The notes beneath the pieces are model-generated. The model saw nothing but the letters and a program-made list of their open reading frames with translations. It was not told the DNA's origin and made no database searches. A DNA stretch of 18,237 nucleotides from Spirochaetales bacterium (GTDB lineage Bacteria > Spirochaetota > Spirochaetia > Sphaerochaetales > Sphaerochaetaceae), in assembly GCA_022771185.1 (NCBI GenBank), contig JALFCJ010000304.1, positions 1-18,237 on the forward strand. The letters are read 5' to 3'. Position 1 is the stretch's first letter. Each line of letters starts with the position of its first letter. The position numbers and the translations under genes are program-made. Shown piece after piece: positions 1 to 6,493 of this stretch.

Positions 1-1786
1 CTAGGGCAGTAGCGCAAGGCCAAGCTGTAGTAAATATGCCGGTATCGCTGTTGACTCTTAGTCCTGCAGGTCCGTCGGCTGTCATTACAGATGGAATACC
101 ATAATCCTCTTGGTTACCAAAGCCAAAAGTATTTGCCACGCCTCTATTTGGTTGACCGCCTATCAAATCAACTAGAATATTTATAGGGAGAGCAGAAACG
201 AAGTCCTCTAGGCTCATTTCTCCATTCCTTACTCTTTCAAGATCAATTCCTTTTGCCTTAGGAAGGTTCGCATTCCTAGTGTATTCCTCATTGTCTCTTG
301 TTTTTGGCTGTATACCTTCAAGAGTATTTATATCTTGGCGTGAAATAACTGATTGTAGTGTATTGTTCTCCTTCTTCTCCAGTTTCTCGACGCTTCCATC
401 CTTCTTTAGTCTCTCTGAGAGGAGTGGAGAAGAGAGAAGTGTAGGGCAGTAGTCAAATACTCTGTCATCTGTTATTGATAGGCTCTTTCTTTCAAAAGAG
501 AGGGAGTTGTCAGAGACGAGAAGTTGGTATTCACCTTTCTCTAGAACCCAATGACGTTCCTTTACAACGCCTTCGTCGTCGAAGGATGCTATATCACGTA
601 GGGAGAAGGAGAGTGTTAGTGTACTTTTCTCTCCACTATCTAAGAGCGAAGTCTTAGAAAAAGCTGCAAGGACTCTCTTAGGTCTATCAAGTTTCAGTCC
701 CTCTGGAGACTCTACATAGACTTCAATTACATCTTTTCCCTTATAGACGCCTGTATTTTTGACTTCCACTAATAGAGAAACAACATCACCATCAATAGAG
801 ACTGGAGACACATTGTAAGAAAAAGAAGTGTAGGATAGACCAAATCCAAATGGATATAGAATCTTTTTCTCTTCACCTGGAATAGTAAGGAAGTATCTGT
901 AGCCTACATAGATATCATCTGTGTAGTTAACATAATCTTTGGATTCATGAAAAGTGGAAGTTGAGTAATAATCTTCAAGGTTGCTGACAAAAGTATCAGG
1001 AAGACGTCCAGAAGGAGAGGAGTCTCCCACAAGAACATCTGCAATGGCTCCGCCTCCCTCCATTCCACCTTGGTAAGCAAAGAGTATTGCTTTGACTTTG
1101 TTCTCTTTTTCAGCCCAGTCAAGGTTTATTGTGCTACCAGAGTTGATGACTACAATAATGGAAGAGAAATTTTCCTTGAGAGTATCAAAGAGTTTTTTCT
1201 CTTTTTCTGTAAGATAGAAGTCTCCATCATCGAAGATTTCGTTCTGTTTATCTACATAAGCCTTGATCCATGGGTCATTTGTCTTTAGCTTTTGGCCTTT
1301 AACAGATCTATCCCATGCTTCTCCTGAAAATCTGCTGAGTGTTAAGATTGCAGTATCTGTAAATGATGAAGCTTCCTTAACCAGAGAAAGAGGAACCTCC
1401 GCTTCACTCACAAGGCCTGGAACACCGCCTTCTTTATAAGAAGAGTCGACATAATCTTTATAGAAAGAGAGAGAAGGGGCGAATAGTGAGACCTTGCCTT
1501 CTTCCTCTTTTTCTTTCAATCCTTCTGCAAGAGGCTTTGCGTATTCGCAGTTTACATCACCGCTGCCACCTCCACCTTTTACATAGTCATATGTACCTTT
1601 ACCAAATAATGCGATTTTCTTGCCGTTAACGAAAGGAAGAGATGAGTCTGTGTTCTTTAACAGAACCATAGATTCTCTTGCAGCTTTTCTTGATAGAGCG
1701 ATATGGTCCCTAGACCCCGTCACTCTCCTTCCATCCTTGCCAAGGGGCGTTGTGAGATTGTATTTTAGTCTTGTCCAATTAGGCAT
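1..1786 (-). CDS. Glycoside hydrolase family 3 beta-glucosidase-like, permuted domain order (partial)
   Basis: Only the N-terminal 595 residues are in the window. The protein starts with what is normally the C-terminal half of GH3: RKAARESMVLLKN near residue 35, then KIALFGKG and KGGGGSGDV near 57-78, and later YQGGMEGGGAIADVLVG and SGRLPDTF. A fibronectin-III-like segment follows (VEVKNTGVYKGKDVIEVYV, roughly 310-440). Only then comes the start of the TIM-barrel domain (GIPSVMTADGPAGLR, then TAWPCATAL at the edge). The nucleophile Asp of the barrel would lie beyond the window. Reversed order is known in GH3 enzymes of rumen Firmicutes such as Ruminococcus albus and Butyrivibrio. The expected role is hydrolysis of beta-linked gluco- or xylo-oligosaccharides. 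No signal peptide is visible, so it is probably cytoplasmic. The ATG at 1786 has GGAG upstream. Family is secure; substrate is not. Confidence 0.9.
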   Translation of the reverse strand, partial: MPNWTRLKYNLTTPLGKDGRRVTGSRDHIALSRKAARESMVLLKNTDSSLPFVNGKKIALFGKGTYDYVKGGGGSGDVNCEYAKPLAEGLKEKEEEGKVSLFAPSLSFYKDYVDSSYKEGGVPGLVSEAEVPLSLVKEASSFTDTAILTLSRFSGEAWDRSVKGQKLKTNDPWIKAYVDKQNEIFDDGDFYLTEKEKKLFDTLKENFSSIIVVINSGSTINLDWAEKENKVKAILFAYQGGMEGGGAIADVLVGDSSPSGRLPDTFVSNLEDYYSTSTFHESKDYVNYTDDIYVGYRYFLTIPGEEKKILYPFGFGLSYTSFSYNVSPVSIDGDVVSLLVEVKNTGVYKGKDVIEVYVESPEGLKLDRPKRVLAAFSKTSLLDSGEKSTLTLSFSLRDIASFDDEGVVKERHWVLEKGEYQLLVSDNSLSFERKSLSITDDRVFDYCPTLLSSPLLSERLKKDGSVEKLEKKENNTLQSVISRQDINTLEGIQPKTRDNEEYTRNANLPKAKGIDLERVRNGEMSLEDFVSALPINILVDLIGGQPNRGVANTFGFGNQEDYGIPSVMTADGPAGLRVNSDTGIFTTAWPCATAL

Positions 1787-1805
1787 AGTAGTCTCCGTTT
1801 TTTTC

Positions 1806-1811
1806 AATATA
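1806..1811 (-). promoter_or_regulatory. Possible extended -10 for the GH3 gene
   Basis: On the minus strand this reads TGG-TATATT, a TGn-extended -10, ending 19 nt before the GH3 start. No convincing -35 box is visible. The rest of 1812-1970 is AT-rich and holds a short perfect palindrome, AATAATTATT, at 1858-1867. No known operator was recognised. Confidence 0.25.
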
Positions 1812-1970
1812 CCATACCTTCGGTAAATAAAAGAAGAAAGAAAGATTAATTGTACGAAATAATTATTCTCTAAGTTAAAAAGTGGGAATTAAGGTTTATA
1901 CACTTTTCTAGTTATGTTTTTAACATATACCTCAATAACTTTTTTCTATAAAAAGATTTATCTCTTTAAT

Positions 1971-1999
1971 TTGATTCTTTCTTTGTTTTGGGATATGGT
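1971..1999 (+). promoter_or_regulatory. Possible sigma70-type promoter for the FemA/B-like gene
   Basis: TTGATT (1971-1976), a 17-nt spacer, then TATGGT (1994-1999). The ATG at 2008 lies only 8 nt after the -10 box, so the transcript would have almost no leader. The only Shine-Dalgarno-like bases (GGTAG) overlap the -10 region. The match is moderate and could be chance in AT-rich DNA. Confidence 0.3.
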
Positions 2000-2007
2000 A
2001 GTGATTT

Positions 2008-3075
2008 ATGAAGATTGATATATTTCCTAAAGACCCGCATGATTTATATACGACGCCGCTATTACAGCAGACAGCATATTGGTCTGAAGTAAAGAGCAAG
2101 CTAGGCTTCATCCCTTTGGCTTTTGAAATAGAAGTAAGAGAGAAGGATCTTCATCCCTCAGTCTCTTCTTCAGCCAGAATAAGGGACGATATTCTTATTT
2201 TCTATAGGAAAATAAGTGACAGCGAAGCTGTTTGCTATTCTCCCTATGGTCCATTGCTTTCACCGGATGAAGAGAAGAGGGGGGACTATTTGGAAAGTTT
2301 ATCCGAGGGGCTCAGGGAAGTCTTGCCTAAGGATGTAATCCTCATTCGCTTTGACCTGCCTTGGTTCGATGAAAGCGAAGATATGGACATAAAGTCAATG
2401 GAAATTATGATGAACTGGGGGACAGTGAACCATAATATAAGGCACTCTTTCTCAGATATGCTTCCCTCCAATACTACTTTTATAGATCTCTCTCCAAGCT
2501 TGGATGAGATAGTGATGAATATGAAGAATAAGACACGATATAACATACGTCTCAGCCAAAAGAGAGGAGTAGTAGTAAGGGAGGGAAGCGAAGAAGATCT
2601 TCCAATCTTTCTTTCCCTCTATAAAGAGACTGCCCAGCGTAATGGAATAAGAAACCATTCCTCTTCTTCCTTTTCTTCTCTATTCCAAACAAATGAAGAT
2701 GATGCTGTTGTCAAACTTTTGATTGCAGAAAGGGAAGGAGAGAGCCTCGCTGCACTATTTTTGTCCCTCTCTGACGATAGGGCAAGTTACCTCTATGGAG
2801 CTTCATCCTCACTGGGCAGAGAGCATATGCCTACATATGCCTTGCAGATGGCTGCAATAAGAGAAGCCAAAAGAAATGGAGCAAGAGAGTATGATATGTT
2901 TGGCGTTGCTCCCGAGGTGGAAGAAAACCATCCACTATCGGGTTTATCACGATTTAAGCTTGGATTCGGAGGAAAGAGAGTAAAAAGGATGGGATGCTGG
3001 GATTATGCCCTCAAAAAAGAGGAGGCTGAAAGATTCTTCTTAGAAGAAAGGGGATGGCAGAAGTACCACAATTGA
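2008..3075 (+). CDS. FemA/FemB/FemX-family peptidoglycan interpeptide bridge aminoacyltransferase
   Basis: The 355 residues are close to the usual length for Fem enzymes, which use aminoacyl-tRNA to add amino acids to the stem-peptide Lys/Orn side chain of peptidoglycan precursors. They have a double GNAT fold. Family signatures are the segment KNKTRYNIRLSQKRGV near residues 175-190, and the second GNAT half ending with YDMFGVAPE, HPLSGLSRFKLGFGGK and a WDYAL tail. No signal peptide or membrane segment is seen, which fits action at the cytoplasmic face. It stands alone between the divergent GH3 gene and the convergent DUF998 gene. The ribosome binding site is weak. The amino acid added and the acceptor cannot be told from sequence. 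An acetyltransferase of the broader GNAT superfamily is less likely. Confidence 0.85.
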   Translation: MKIDIFPKDPHDLYTTPLLQQTAYWSEVKSKLGFIPLAFEIEVREKDLHPSVSSSARIRDDILIFYRKISDSEAVCYSPYGPLLSPDEEKRGDYLESLSEGLREVLPKDVILIRFDLPWFDESEDMDIKSMEIMMNWGTVNHNIRHSFSDMLPSNTTFIDLSPSLDEIVMNMKNKTRYNIRLSQKRGVVVREGSEEDLPIFLSLYKETAQRNGIRNHSSSSFSSLFQTNEDDAVVKLLIAEREGESLAALFLSLSDDRASYLYGASSSLGREHMPTYALQMAAIREAKRNGAREYDMFGVAPEVEENHPLSGLSRFKLGFGGKRVKRMGCWDYALKKEEAERFFLEERGWQKYHN

Positions 3076-3134
3076 TGATCAGCGTTTGACAAAGAGTTGC
3101 ATAGCATATGAATCTGCACTCTCATCCGGTATTT

Positions 3135-3150
3135 ATGCAATAGATTGCAT
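3135..3150. repeat. Palindrome ATGCAAT-AG-ATTGCAT between convergent genes
   Basis: A perfect 7-bp inverted repeat with a 2-nt centre; as RNA it would be a 6-bp stem with a TAGA loop. It lies in the 134-bp gap between the FemA/B-like gene and the DUF998 gene. No T-run follows on either strand, so it is not a standard terminator. It could be a weak terminator or a protein site. A further TTGCATA lies at 3097-3103. Confidence 0.35.
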
Positions 3151-3209
3151 GTAGTCATCCATAATAATTGTTCTACCTACCGTAGTTTGTAAGAATTCTT
3201 CCGCTAGAT

Positions 3210-3839
3210 TCATTTGGCTATATTGTATTTTCCATAGAATAGATATAGGCCAAGCACAGCGTTGAAGGTAACGGTAGAGAAAGTGCTGAATCTTTCAAAT
3301 AACCCAAATACAGAAGGAGGTAGCGAAGCTGTCCCTATTGGCCCCAAAATCATAATAAACAATGAGATGCCCGCGATTATTCCAAGGCTTTTGAGCCCTG
3401 CTTTTTTGCTGGATATAGCGAGAATTATGAGAGAAGAGAGGGAAAGAATCACAACGAGGGCTGTAACGATTAAGTGCATAATATTTTGGAAGTACATCTT
3501 ACTTTCTCCGCTTACCCACGGAAAAAGTGAGTATCCAACGTTACATACCCACTCCATAGCCATGAATAGAGTTATTCCAAGTCGAAAGCTTTTAGGTTTT
3601 GATTTTGGTATTGATACCCATACAGCCACAATAGACACTAAACCGCAGGGACCGAAGAGAGAGTTAAGCTGATCAGCAATAGCCTTGGAAGGAGAAGAGA
3701 CGGCAGAGAGTTCGCTTACAGCCATAGTTATTGAGTTATATCCTGGGTAGAACATTGGTGATATCACAACCATAGATAAATATGAGAGAAAGCTTACTAC
3801 ACCAAGGAGTCCTAACATTTCCAGTTTTGTTCTTTTCAT
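3210..3839 (-). CDS. DUF998 family integral membrane protein
   Basis: 209 residues with about six hydrophobic helices (near 8-29, 62-78, 88-107, 118-140, 150-170 and 185-203). This matches the DUF998 pattern, including the early PGYNSITMAVSELSA segment after the first helix. The biochemical role of the family is unknown. It starts 1 bp after the stop of the TetR gene, and its ribosome binding site (AAGGAA) lies inside the TetR coding end. The two are therefore translationally coupled and share the promoter at 4459-4487. By analogy with TetR-membrane protein pairs, it is probably the target of that regulator. Whether it transports or senses anything is not evident. Confidence 0.8.
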   Translation of the reverse strand: MKRTKLEMLGLLGVVSFLSYLSMVVISPMFYPGYNSITMAVSELSAVSSPSKAIADQLNSLFGPCGLVSIVAVWVSIPKSKPKSFRLGITLFMAMEWVCNVGYSLFPWVSGESKMYFQNIMHLIVTALVVILSLSSLIILAISSKKAGLKSLGIIAGISLFIMILGPIGTASLPPSVFGLFERFSTFSTVTFNAVLGLYLFYGKYNIAK

Positions 3840-3840
3840 A

Positions 3841-4440
3841 TTATTCCTTCTTTATTCCGTATAGATTTGAAAACTCATGGATTATCTTTTCTAGTATTCC
3901 CTTTGACACTTCTGTTCCCGCTGTTTCATCGTCCTGCATCAACGTGAGAGTCGAATGGATTGATTGAGCAAATAGAAGAGCTGCGTTTTCTATCGAAGGA
4001 AAGTGGGCTATCTTCTCAGCTTCCAGCGCATAAAAAAGGTTCTTTGTAGCCGTAAACATTGTTTCAGTTTCTTCTGTAATTATTCTTGCGGCAATGTTGG
4101 AAAAAGCTTTTTCACTTTCGATTATGGCATAGAAGTTTTTCATATCGCTGTCTCTATTGATAGAGTCATAGGATGAAACGACATAAAGAAGAACTTCTTC
4201 CAGGGACTTGCCTTTGACTATGTTTCCGTAGTCTACAACCCCGATGTGCATTCTCTCTTTAGCCTTCTCTCTGAGATAGAGATAAAGCTGGTCGATCATA
4301 TCGTCTTTAGAGTCGAAGTGACTATATAGCGTTGATTTTGCTATCCCTGCATTCTCTGCTATTTTCGATAACGATAGGTTCCTCAATCCTTCTTTCGAAG
4401 CTAAGGGTAGTATTGATGCTAGTATCTCGTTTTTAGTCAT
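3841..4440 (-). CDS. TetR/AcrR family transcriptional regulator
   Basis: 199 residues, normal for the family. The N-terminal helix-turn-helix is clear at residues about 22-43: LSLSKIAENAGIAKSTLYSHF, followed by SKDDMIDQLY, the classic TetR arrangement. The C-terminal ligand-binding part is divergent and gives no hint of the inducer. It is the first gene of a two-gene operon with the DUF998 protein. The ATG at 4440 is preceded by AAAGG at good spacing and by a strong promoter that carries an inverted repeat in its spacer. This strongly suggests that it represses its own operon. It also faces away from the nearby terminator at 4510-4545. Confidence 0.92.
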   Translation of the reverse strand: MTKNEILASILPLASKEGLRNLSLSKIAENAGIAKSTLYSHFDSKDDMIDQLYLYLREKAKERMHIGVVDYGNIVKGKSLEEVLLYVVSSYDSINRDSDMKNFYAIIESEKAFSNIAARIITEETETMFTATKNLFYALEAEKIAHFPSIENAALLFAQSIHSTLTLMQDDETAGTEVSKGILEKIIHEFSNLYGIKKE

Positions 4441-4458
4441 ATAAACCTTTTGTTCGAG

Positions 4459-4487
4459 ATATTACGACCGATTGTTCGTATAGTCAA
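4459..4487 (-). promoter_or_regulatory. Sigma70-type promoter of the tetR-DUF998 operon
   Basis: On the minus strand: TTGACT (4487-4482), exactly 17 nt spacer, then TAATAT (4464-4459). Transcription should begin near 4452, about 12 nt before the ATG at 4440. This is one of the best promoter matches in the window. Confidence 0.7.
4463..4480. promoter_or_regulatory. Likely TetR-family operator overlapping the promoter
   Basis: On the plus strand the 18-bp pseudo-palindrome is TACGACCGA|TTGTTCGTA, with 7 of 9 positions symmetric and outer arms TACGA/TCGTA perfect. It fills the -35/-10 spacer, so binding would block RNA polymerase. Related half-sites flank it in the same orientation: TTGTTCGAG at 4450-4458 and TTATTCGTA at 4492-4500, with starts 22 and 20 bp from the central TTGTTCGTA (4472). 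Confidence 0.6.
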
Positions 4488-4509
4488 TAACTTATTCGTA
4501 ATAAAGAAA

Positions 4510-4545
4510 GCTATGGGGAAGGAGACGAATCTCCCTCCCCATAGC
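4510..4545 (-). terminator. Rho-independent terminator of the small tail-anchored protein gene
   Basis: The arms are GCTATGGGGAAGGAG (4510-4524) and CTCCCTCCCCATAGC (4531-4545): 14 of 15 positions pair around a 6-nt loop. On the minus strand it is followed by CTTTCTTTAT, a T-rich tail, and it lies 30 bp after the stop at 4576. On the plus strand there is no T-run. Confidence 0.75.
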
Positions 4546-4575
4546 AAGATACTTCAATAAGGAGTTGCCTATGGC

Positions 4576-4893
4576 CTATGTAGTAAAAAGCAGGATAAAT
4601 TGGATACCTAGTACAATAAGGAATAAAGTAGGAACAATAAAAGCGACTATATTATTATTTCTATACCCAAAGCCTTCTTTCTTTCCTTCTTTCTTCTTTT
4701 GTCTTTCGATTTTCCTTTTTGCTTCATCCAATACTTTTATCACATAGTCATAATCAAAAGGTTCACTAAAAACTAAGACATTCTTATCGCTATTTGCCAC
4801 CTCCTCTTGTGTTTTGTTCTTAGGCTTAGGCCCTGGCTTTTTTCTAACATTCACTACCTCTGTTGTAGGTTCATGCATTTTATCTTCTATCAT
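4576..4893 (-). CDS. Small tail-anchored protein with AT-hook-like basic motif, unknown function
   Basis: 105 residues from the ATG at 4893, which has a perfect GGAGGT five bases upstream. A longer in-frame reading from 4992 exists but lacks a good ribosome binding site. Three parts are visible. Residues 17-27 are RKKPGPKPKNK, resembling an AT-hook core or a basic linker. Residues 50-73 are strongly charged and helical (VIKVLDEAKRKIERQKKKEGKK). Residues 81-103 form a single hydrophobic helix at the very C-terminus, which would anchor the protein with its bulk in the cytoplasm. No family is recognised. It has its own strong terminator and is divergent from the EamA gene. A membrane-linked DNA- or RNA-binding role is only a guess from composition. 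Confidence 0.65.
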   Translation of the reverse strand: MIEDKMHEPTTEVVNVRKKPGPKPKNKTQEEVANSDKNVLVFSEPFDYDYVIKVLDEAKRKIERQKKKEGKKEGFGYRNNNIVAFIVPTLFLIVLGIQFILLFTT

Positions 4894-4956
4894 TGATACC
4901 TCCATTTTTAGATTGGCTTTCTGCCTTTTGTGACTTAATGATGCTTTAAAAAGTTT

Positions 4957-4969
4957 GCTATGGGGAGGG
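4957..4969. repeat. Inverted copy of the terminator arm (GCTATGGGGAGGG)
   Basis: These 13 bases are the exact reverse complement of 4533-4545 in the terminator at the other end of the 4576-4893 gene. The repeat pair thus flanks that gene. If the gene's transcript starts upstream of 4969, its 5' leader could pair perfectly with the 5' arm of its own terminator. Confidence 0.6.
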
Positions 4970-4976
4970 GTGAAAA

Positions 4977-5005
4977 TTGAGAAATTTTTCATAACGTGAT
5001 ATTGT
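4977..5005 (+). promoter_or_regulatory. Promoter for the EamA-GNAT operon
   Basis: TTGAGA (4977-4982), 17-nt spacer, TATTGT (5000-5005). Predicted start is near 5012, immediately at the GGGAG ribosome binding site (5011-5015), so the leader would be about 10 nt. Confidence 0.45.
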
Positions 5006-5021
5006 CTCTTGGGAGTTTTAT

Positions 5022-5882
5022 ATGTGGGTTATTTTTGCGTTTCTTTCAGCATTCTTTGCAGGAATCACATCTATTCTTGCAAAGTGCGGCATCAGAAAGA
5101 CAGATAGTAATGTTGCGACATTTATCAGGACAATCGTCGTTCTTCTTTTTTCTCTTTTAATGGTTGCTATAGTTGGTTCTTTTCCAACTCTAAAGAATCT
5201 TAGCGCCAAGACTATTCTTTTCTTAGTCCTCTCTGGTCTATCGACAGGAGCCTCCTGGCTCTGTTACTTCAGGGCCCTTCAGAAAGGAAACATCAATAAA
5301 GTCGTACCTATCGACAAGTCAAGTACAGTACTCACTATTGTCCTCGCAACAATCTTTCTTGGAGAGAGCATAACTCTCTATAAGACATTAGGAATCATAG
5401 CAATTGGTGTGGGAACACTGATGATGATAGAGAAGAAAGATACGGAGAATAAAACAGAAGAGAAGGGATGGCTATTCTATGCCATACTCTCTGCTGTATT
5501 TGCGTCCCTTACTTCTATACTTGGTAAAGTGGGAATTGAGGGCGTGGAGTCTAATCTGGGGACGGCAATAAGAACTGTTGTAGTCATCGTCATGTCATTT
5601 ATAATGGTATCTGTCACAGGAAAAGTGAAAGATATAAAGAAAATCGATAAAAAAGAACTAGCTTTTATTCTTCTATCAGGACTCTCTACAGGTGCTTCTT
5701 GGCTATTCTATTACAGGGCGCTACAAGATGGAGAAGCAAGTATAGTTGTTCCTATCGATAAGCTGAGTATTCTCGTTACCATTGCTTTCTCATATTTCGT
5801 GTTTAAGGAGAAACTTGGTAAAAAAGCGTTTATTGGATTAGTTCTCATTGTCGTGGGAACTTTAGTTTTGTTGATTAAGTGA
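5022..5882 (+). CDS. EamA (DMT superfamily) transporter with two near-repeat halves
   Basis: 286 residues with about ten hydrophobic helices arranged as two EamA domains (roughly 1-138 and 148-286). The halves are unusually alike: both contain SGLSTGASWL, then a YFRALQ/YYRALQ segment, then VVPIDK, and both begin with a TSIL(A/G)K segment. Members of the drug/metabolite transporter superfamily move small metabolites such as amino acids, nucleosides, sugars or amines across the inner membrane; the substrate here is unknown. The start at 5022 has GGGAG upstream. The GNAT gene follows 11 bp after the stop, so the two are probably co-transcribed. A transporter next to an acetyltransferase resembles modules that modify and export a toxic amine, but that is inference. 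Confidence 0.88.
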   Translation: MWVIFAFLSAFFAGITSILAKCGIRKTDSNVATFIRTIVVLLFSLLMVAIVGSFPTLKNLSAKTILFLVLSGLSTGASWLCYFRALQKGNINKVVPIDKSSTVLTIVLATIFLGESITLYKTLGIIAIGVGTLMMIEKKDTENKTEEKGWLFYAILSAVFASLTSILGKVGIEGVESNLGTAIRTVVVIVMSFIMVSVTGKVKDIKKIDKKELAFILLSGLSTGASWLFYYRALQDGEASIVVPIDKLSILVTIAFSYFVFKEKLGKKAFIGLVLIVVGTLVLLIK

Positions 5883-5893
5883 AAGGATTAGAT

Positions 5894-6370
5894 ATGAGAC
5901 TGGAGAAAATAAGTCAGGATAATGTTTGGGATGTAGCCAAATTAAAGGTGTCAAAGGATCAAGAGAGATTTGTAGCTTCCAATGTAGAAAGCATACTTGA
6001 AGCATTTGCTGTAAGGGAGGACGGGTATGTGGCTTTGCCCTTTGCTCTCTATGAAGAAGATACTCTAGTGGGTTTCTGTATGCTTGGCTACGGTGGAATA
6101 GGGGACGACGAGGAGCCAGAGATTGTGTATGGAAACTACTCTATCTGGAGACTTATGATAGGTTCTTCCTTCCAAGGAAAGGGACTTGGAAAGAAAGCTA
6201 TGGAAGAGATACTGAAATATGTTAAGTCTTTTCCTTTTGGCAGAGCCGAATACTGCTGGGTTTCATACGACGAAGAGAACGTTGGAGCTAAGAAACTCTA
6301 CGAAAGCTTCGGCTTCTATGAAAACGGCGATGTAGACGATGGCGAGATTGTTGCTGTATTGAAGCTATAA
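5894..6370 (+). CDS. GNAT N-acetyltransferase, polyamine acetyltransferase (BltD/PaiA)-like
   Basis: 158 residues. The acetyl-CoA binding motif A is clear: YSIWRLMIGSSF followed by QGKGLG at residues 94-99 and the helix KKAMEEILKYV, and then motif B with VSYDEENVGAKKLYESFGF. The YSIWRLMI layout recalls diamine/spermidine acetyltransferases of the BltD type. Such enzymes acetylate small amines in the cytoplasm. The ATG at 5894 is preferred because AAAGGA lies 6 nt upstream. A GTG at 5879 overlapping the EamA stop would add five residues but lacks a suitable site. It is the second gene of an operon with the EamA transporter. The substrate is not proven, since GNAT specificity is hard to read. 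Confidence 0.85.
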   Translation: MRLEKISQDNVWDVAKLKVSKDQERFVASNVESILEAFAVREDGYVALPFALYEEDTLVGFCMLGYGGIGDDEEPEIVYGNYSIWRLMIGSSFQGKGLGKKAMEEILKYVKSFPFGRAEYCWVSYDEENVGAKKLYESFGFYENGDVDDGEIVAVLKL

Positions 6371-6374
6371 AAAA

Positions 6375-6397
6375 TCCCGCAGAGGTTATCTGCGGGA
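6375..6397 (-). terminator. Terminator hairpin between the convergent GNAT and symporter genes
   Basis: A perfect 9-bp stem TCCCGCAGA / TCTGCGGGA with a GGTTA loop. On the minus strand it is followed by TTTTTT, making it a canonical terminator for the symporter gene. On the plus strand it lies 4 bp after the GNAT stop but lacks a T-run, so it may also act weakly there. Confidence 0.8.
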
Positions 6398-6493
6398 AAT
6401 AAGGCGAGAGATATTACTTTCTAGCTCTTCTCTTTCTTTTAAGGTAATAAGGCGAGAGATATTACTTTCTAGCTCTTCTCTTTCTTTCAAGGT
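6398..6493. repeat. 48-bp tandem duplication at the 3' end of the symporter gene
   Basis: Unit 1 is 6398-6445 and unit 2 is 6446-6493. They differ by a single base (T at 6440, C at 6488). Unit 2 carries the last ten codons and the stop of the symporter; unit 1 is an extra copy of that end, stop included, in the 3' untranslated region just before the terminator. The near-identity says the duplication is recent. Confidence 0.95.

Noticed and set aside
1858..1867. AATAATTATT palindrome upstream of GH3 as a sugar-repressor operator
   Set aside because: All A/T and only 10 bp, so expected by chance in this AT-rich gap. It lacks the CG centre usual for LacI-family sites.
3107..3142. An 11-codon reading frame (MNLHSHPVFMQ) after a TTGACA at 3087-3092
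   Set aside because: The -35/-10 spacing is poor, the ribosome binding site is weak, and so short a frame is expected by chance.
6398..6493. Tandem repeat considered as a CRISPR fragment or insertion target duplication
   Set aside because: The units are directly adjacent with no spacer and consist of the symporter's own 3' end, so this is a simple local duplication.
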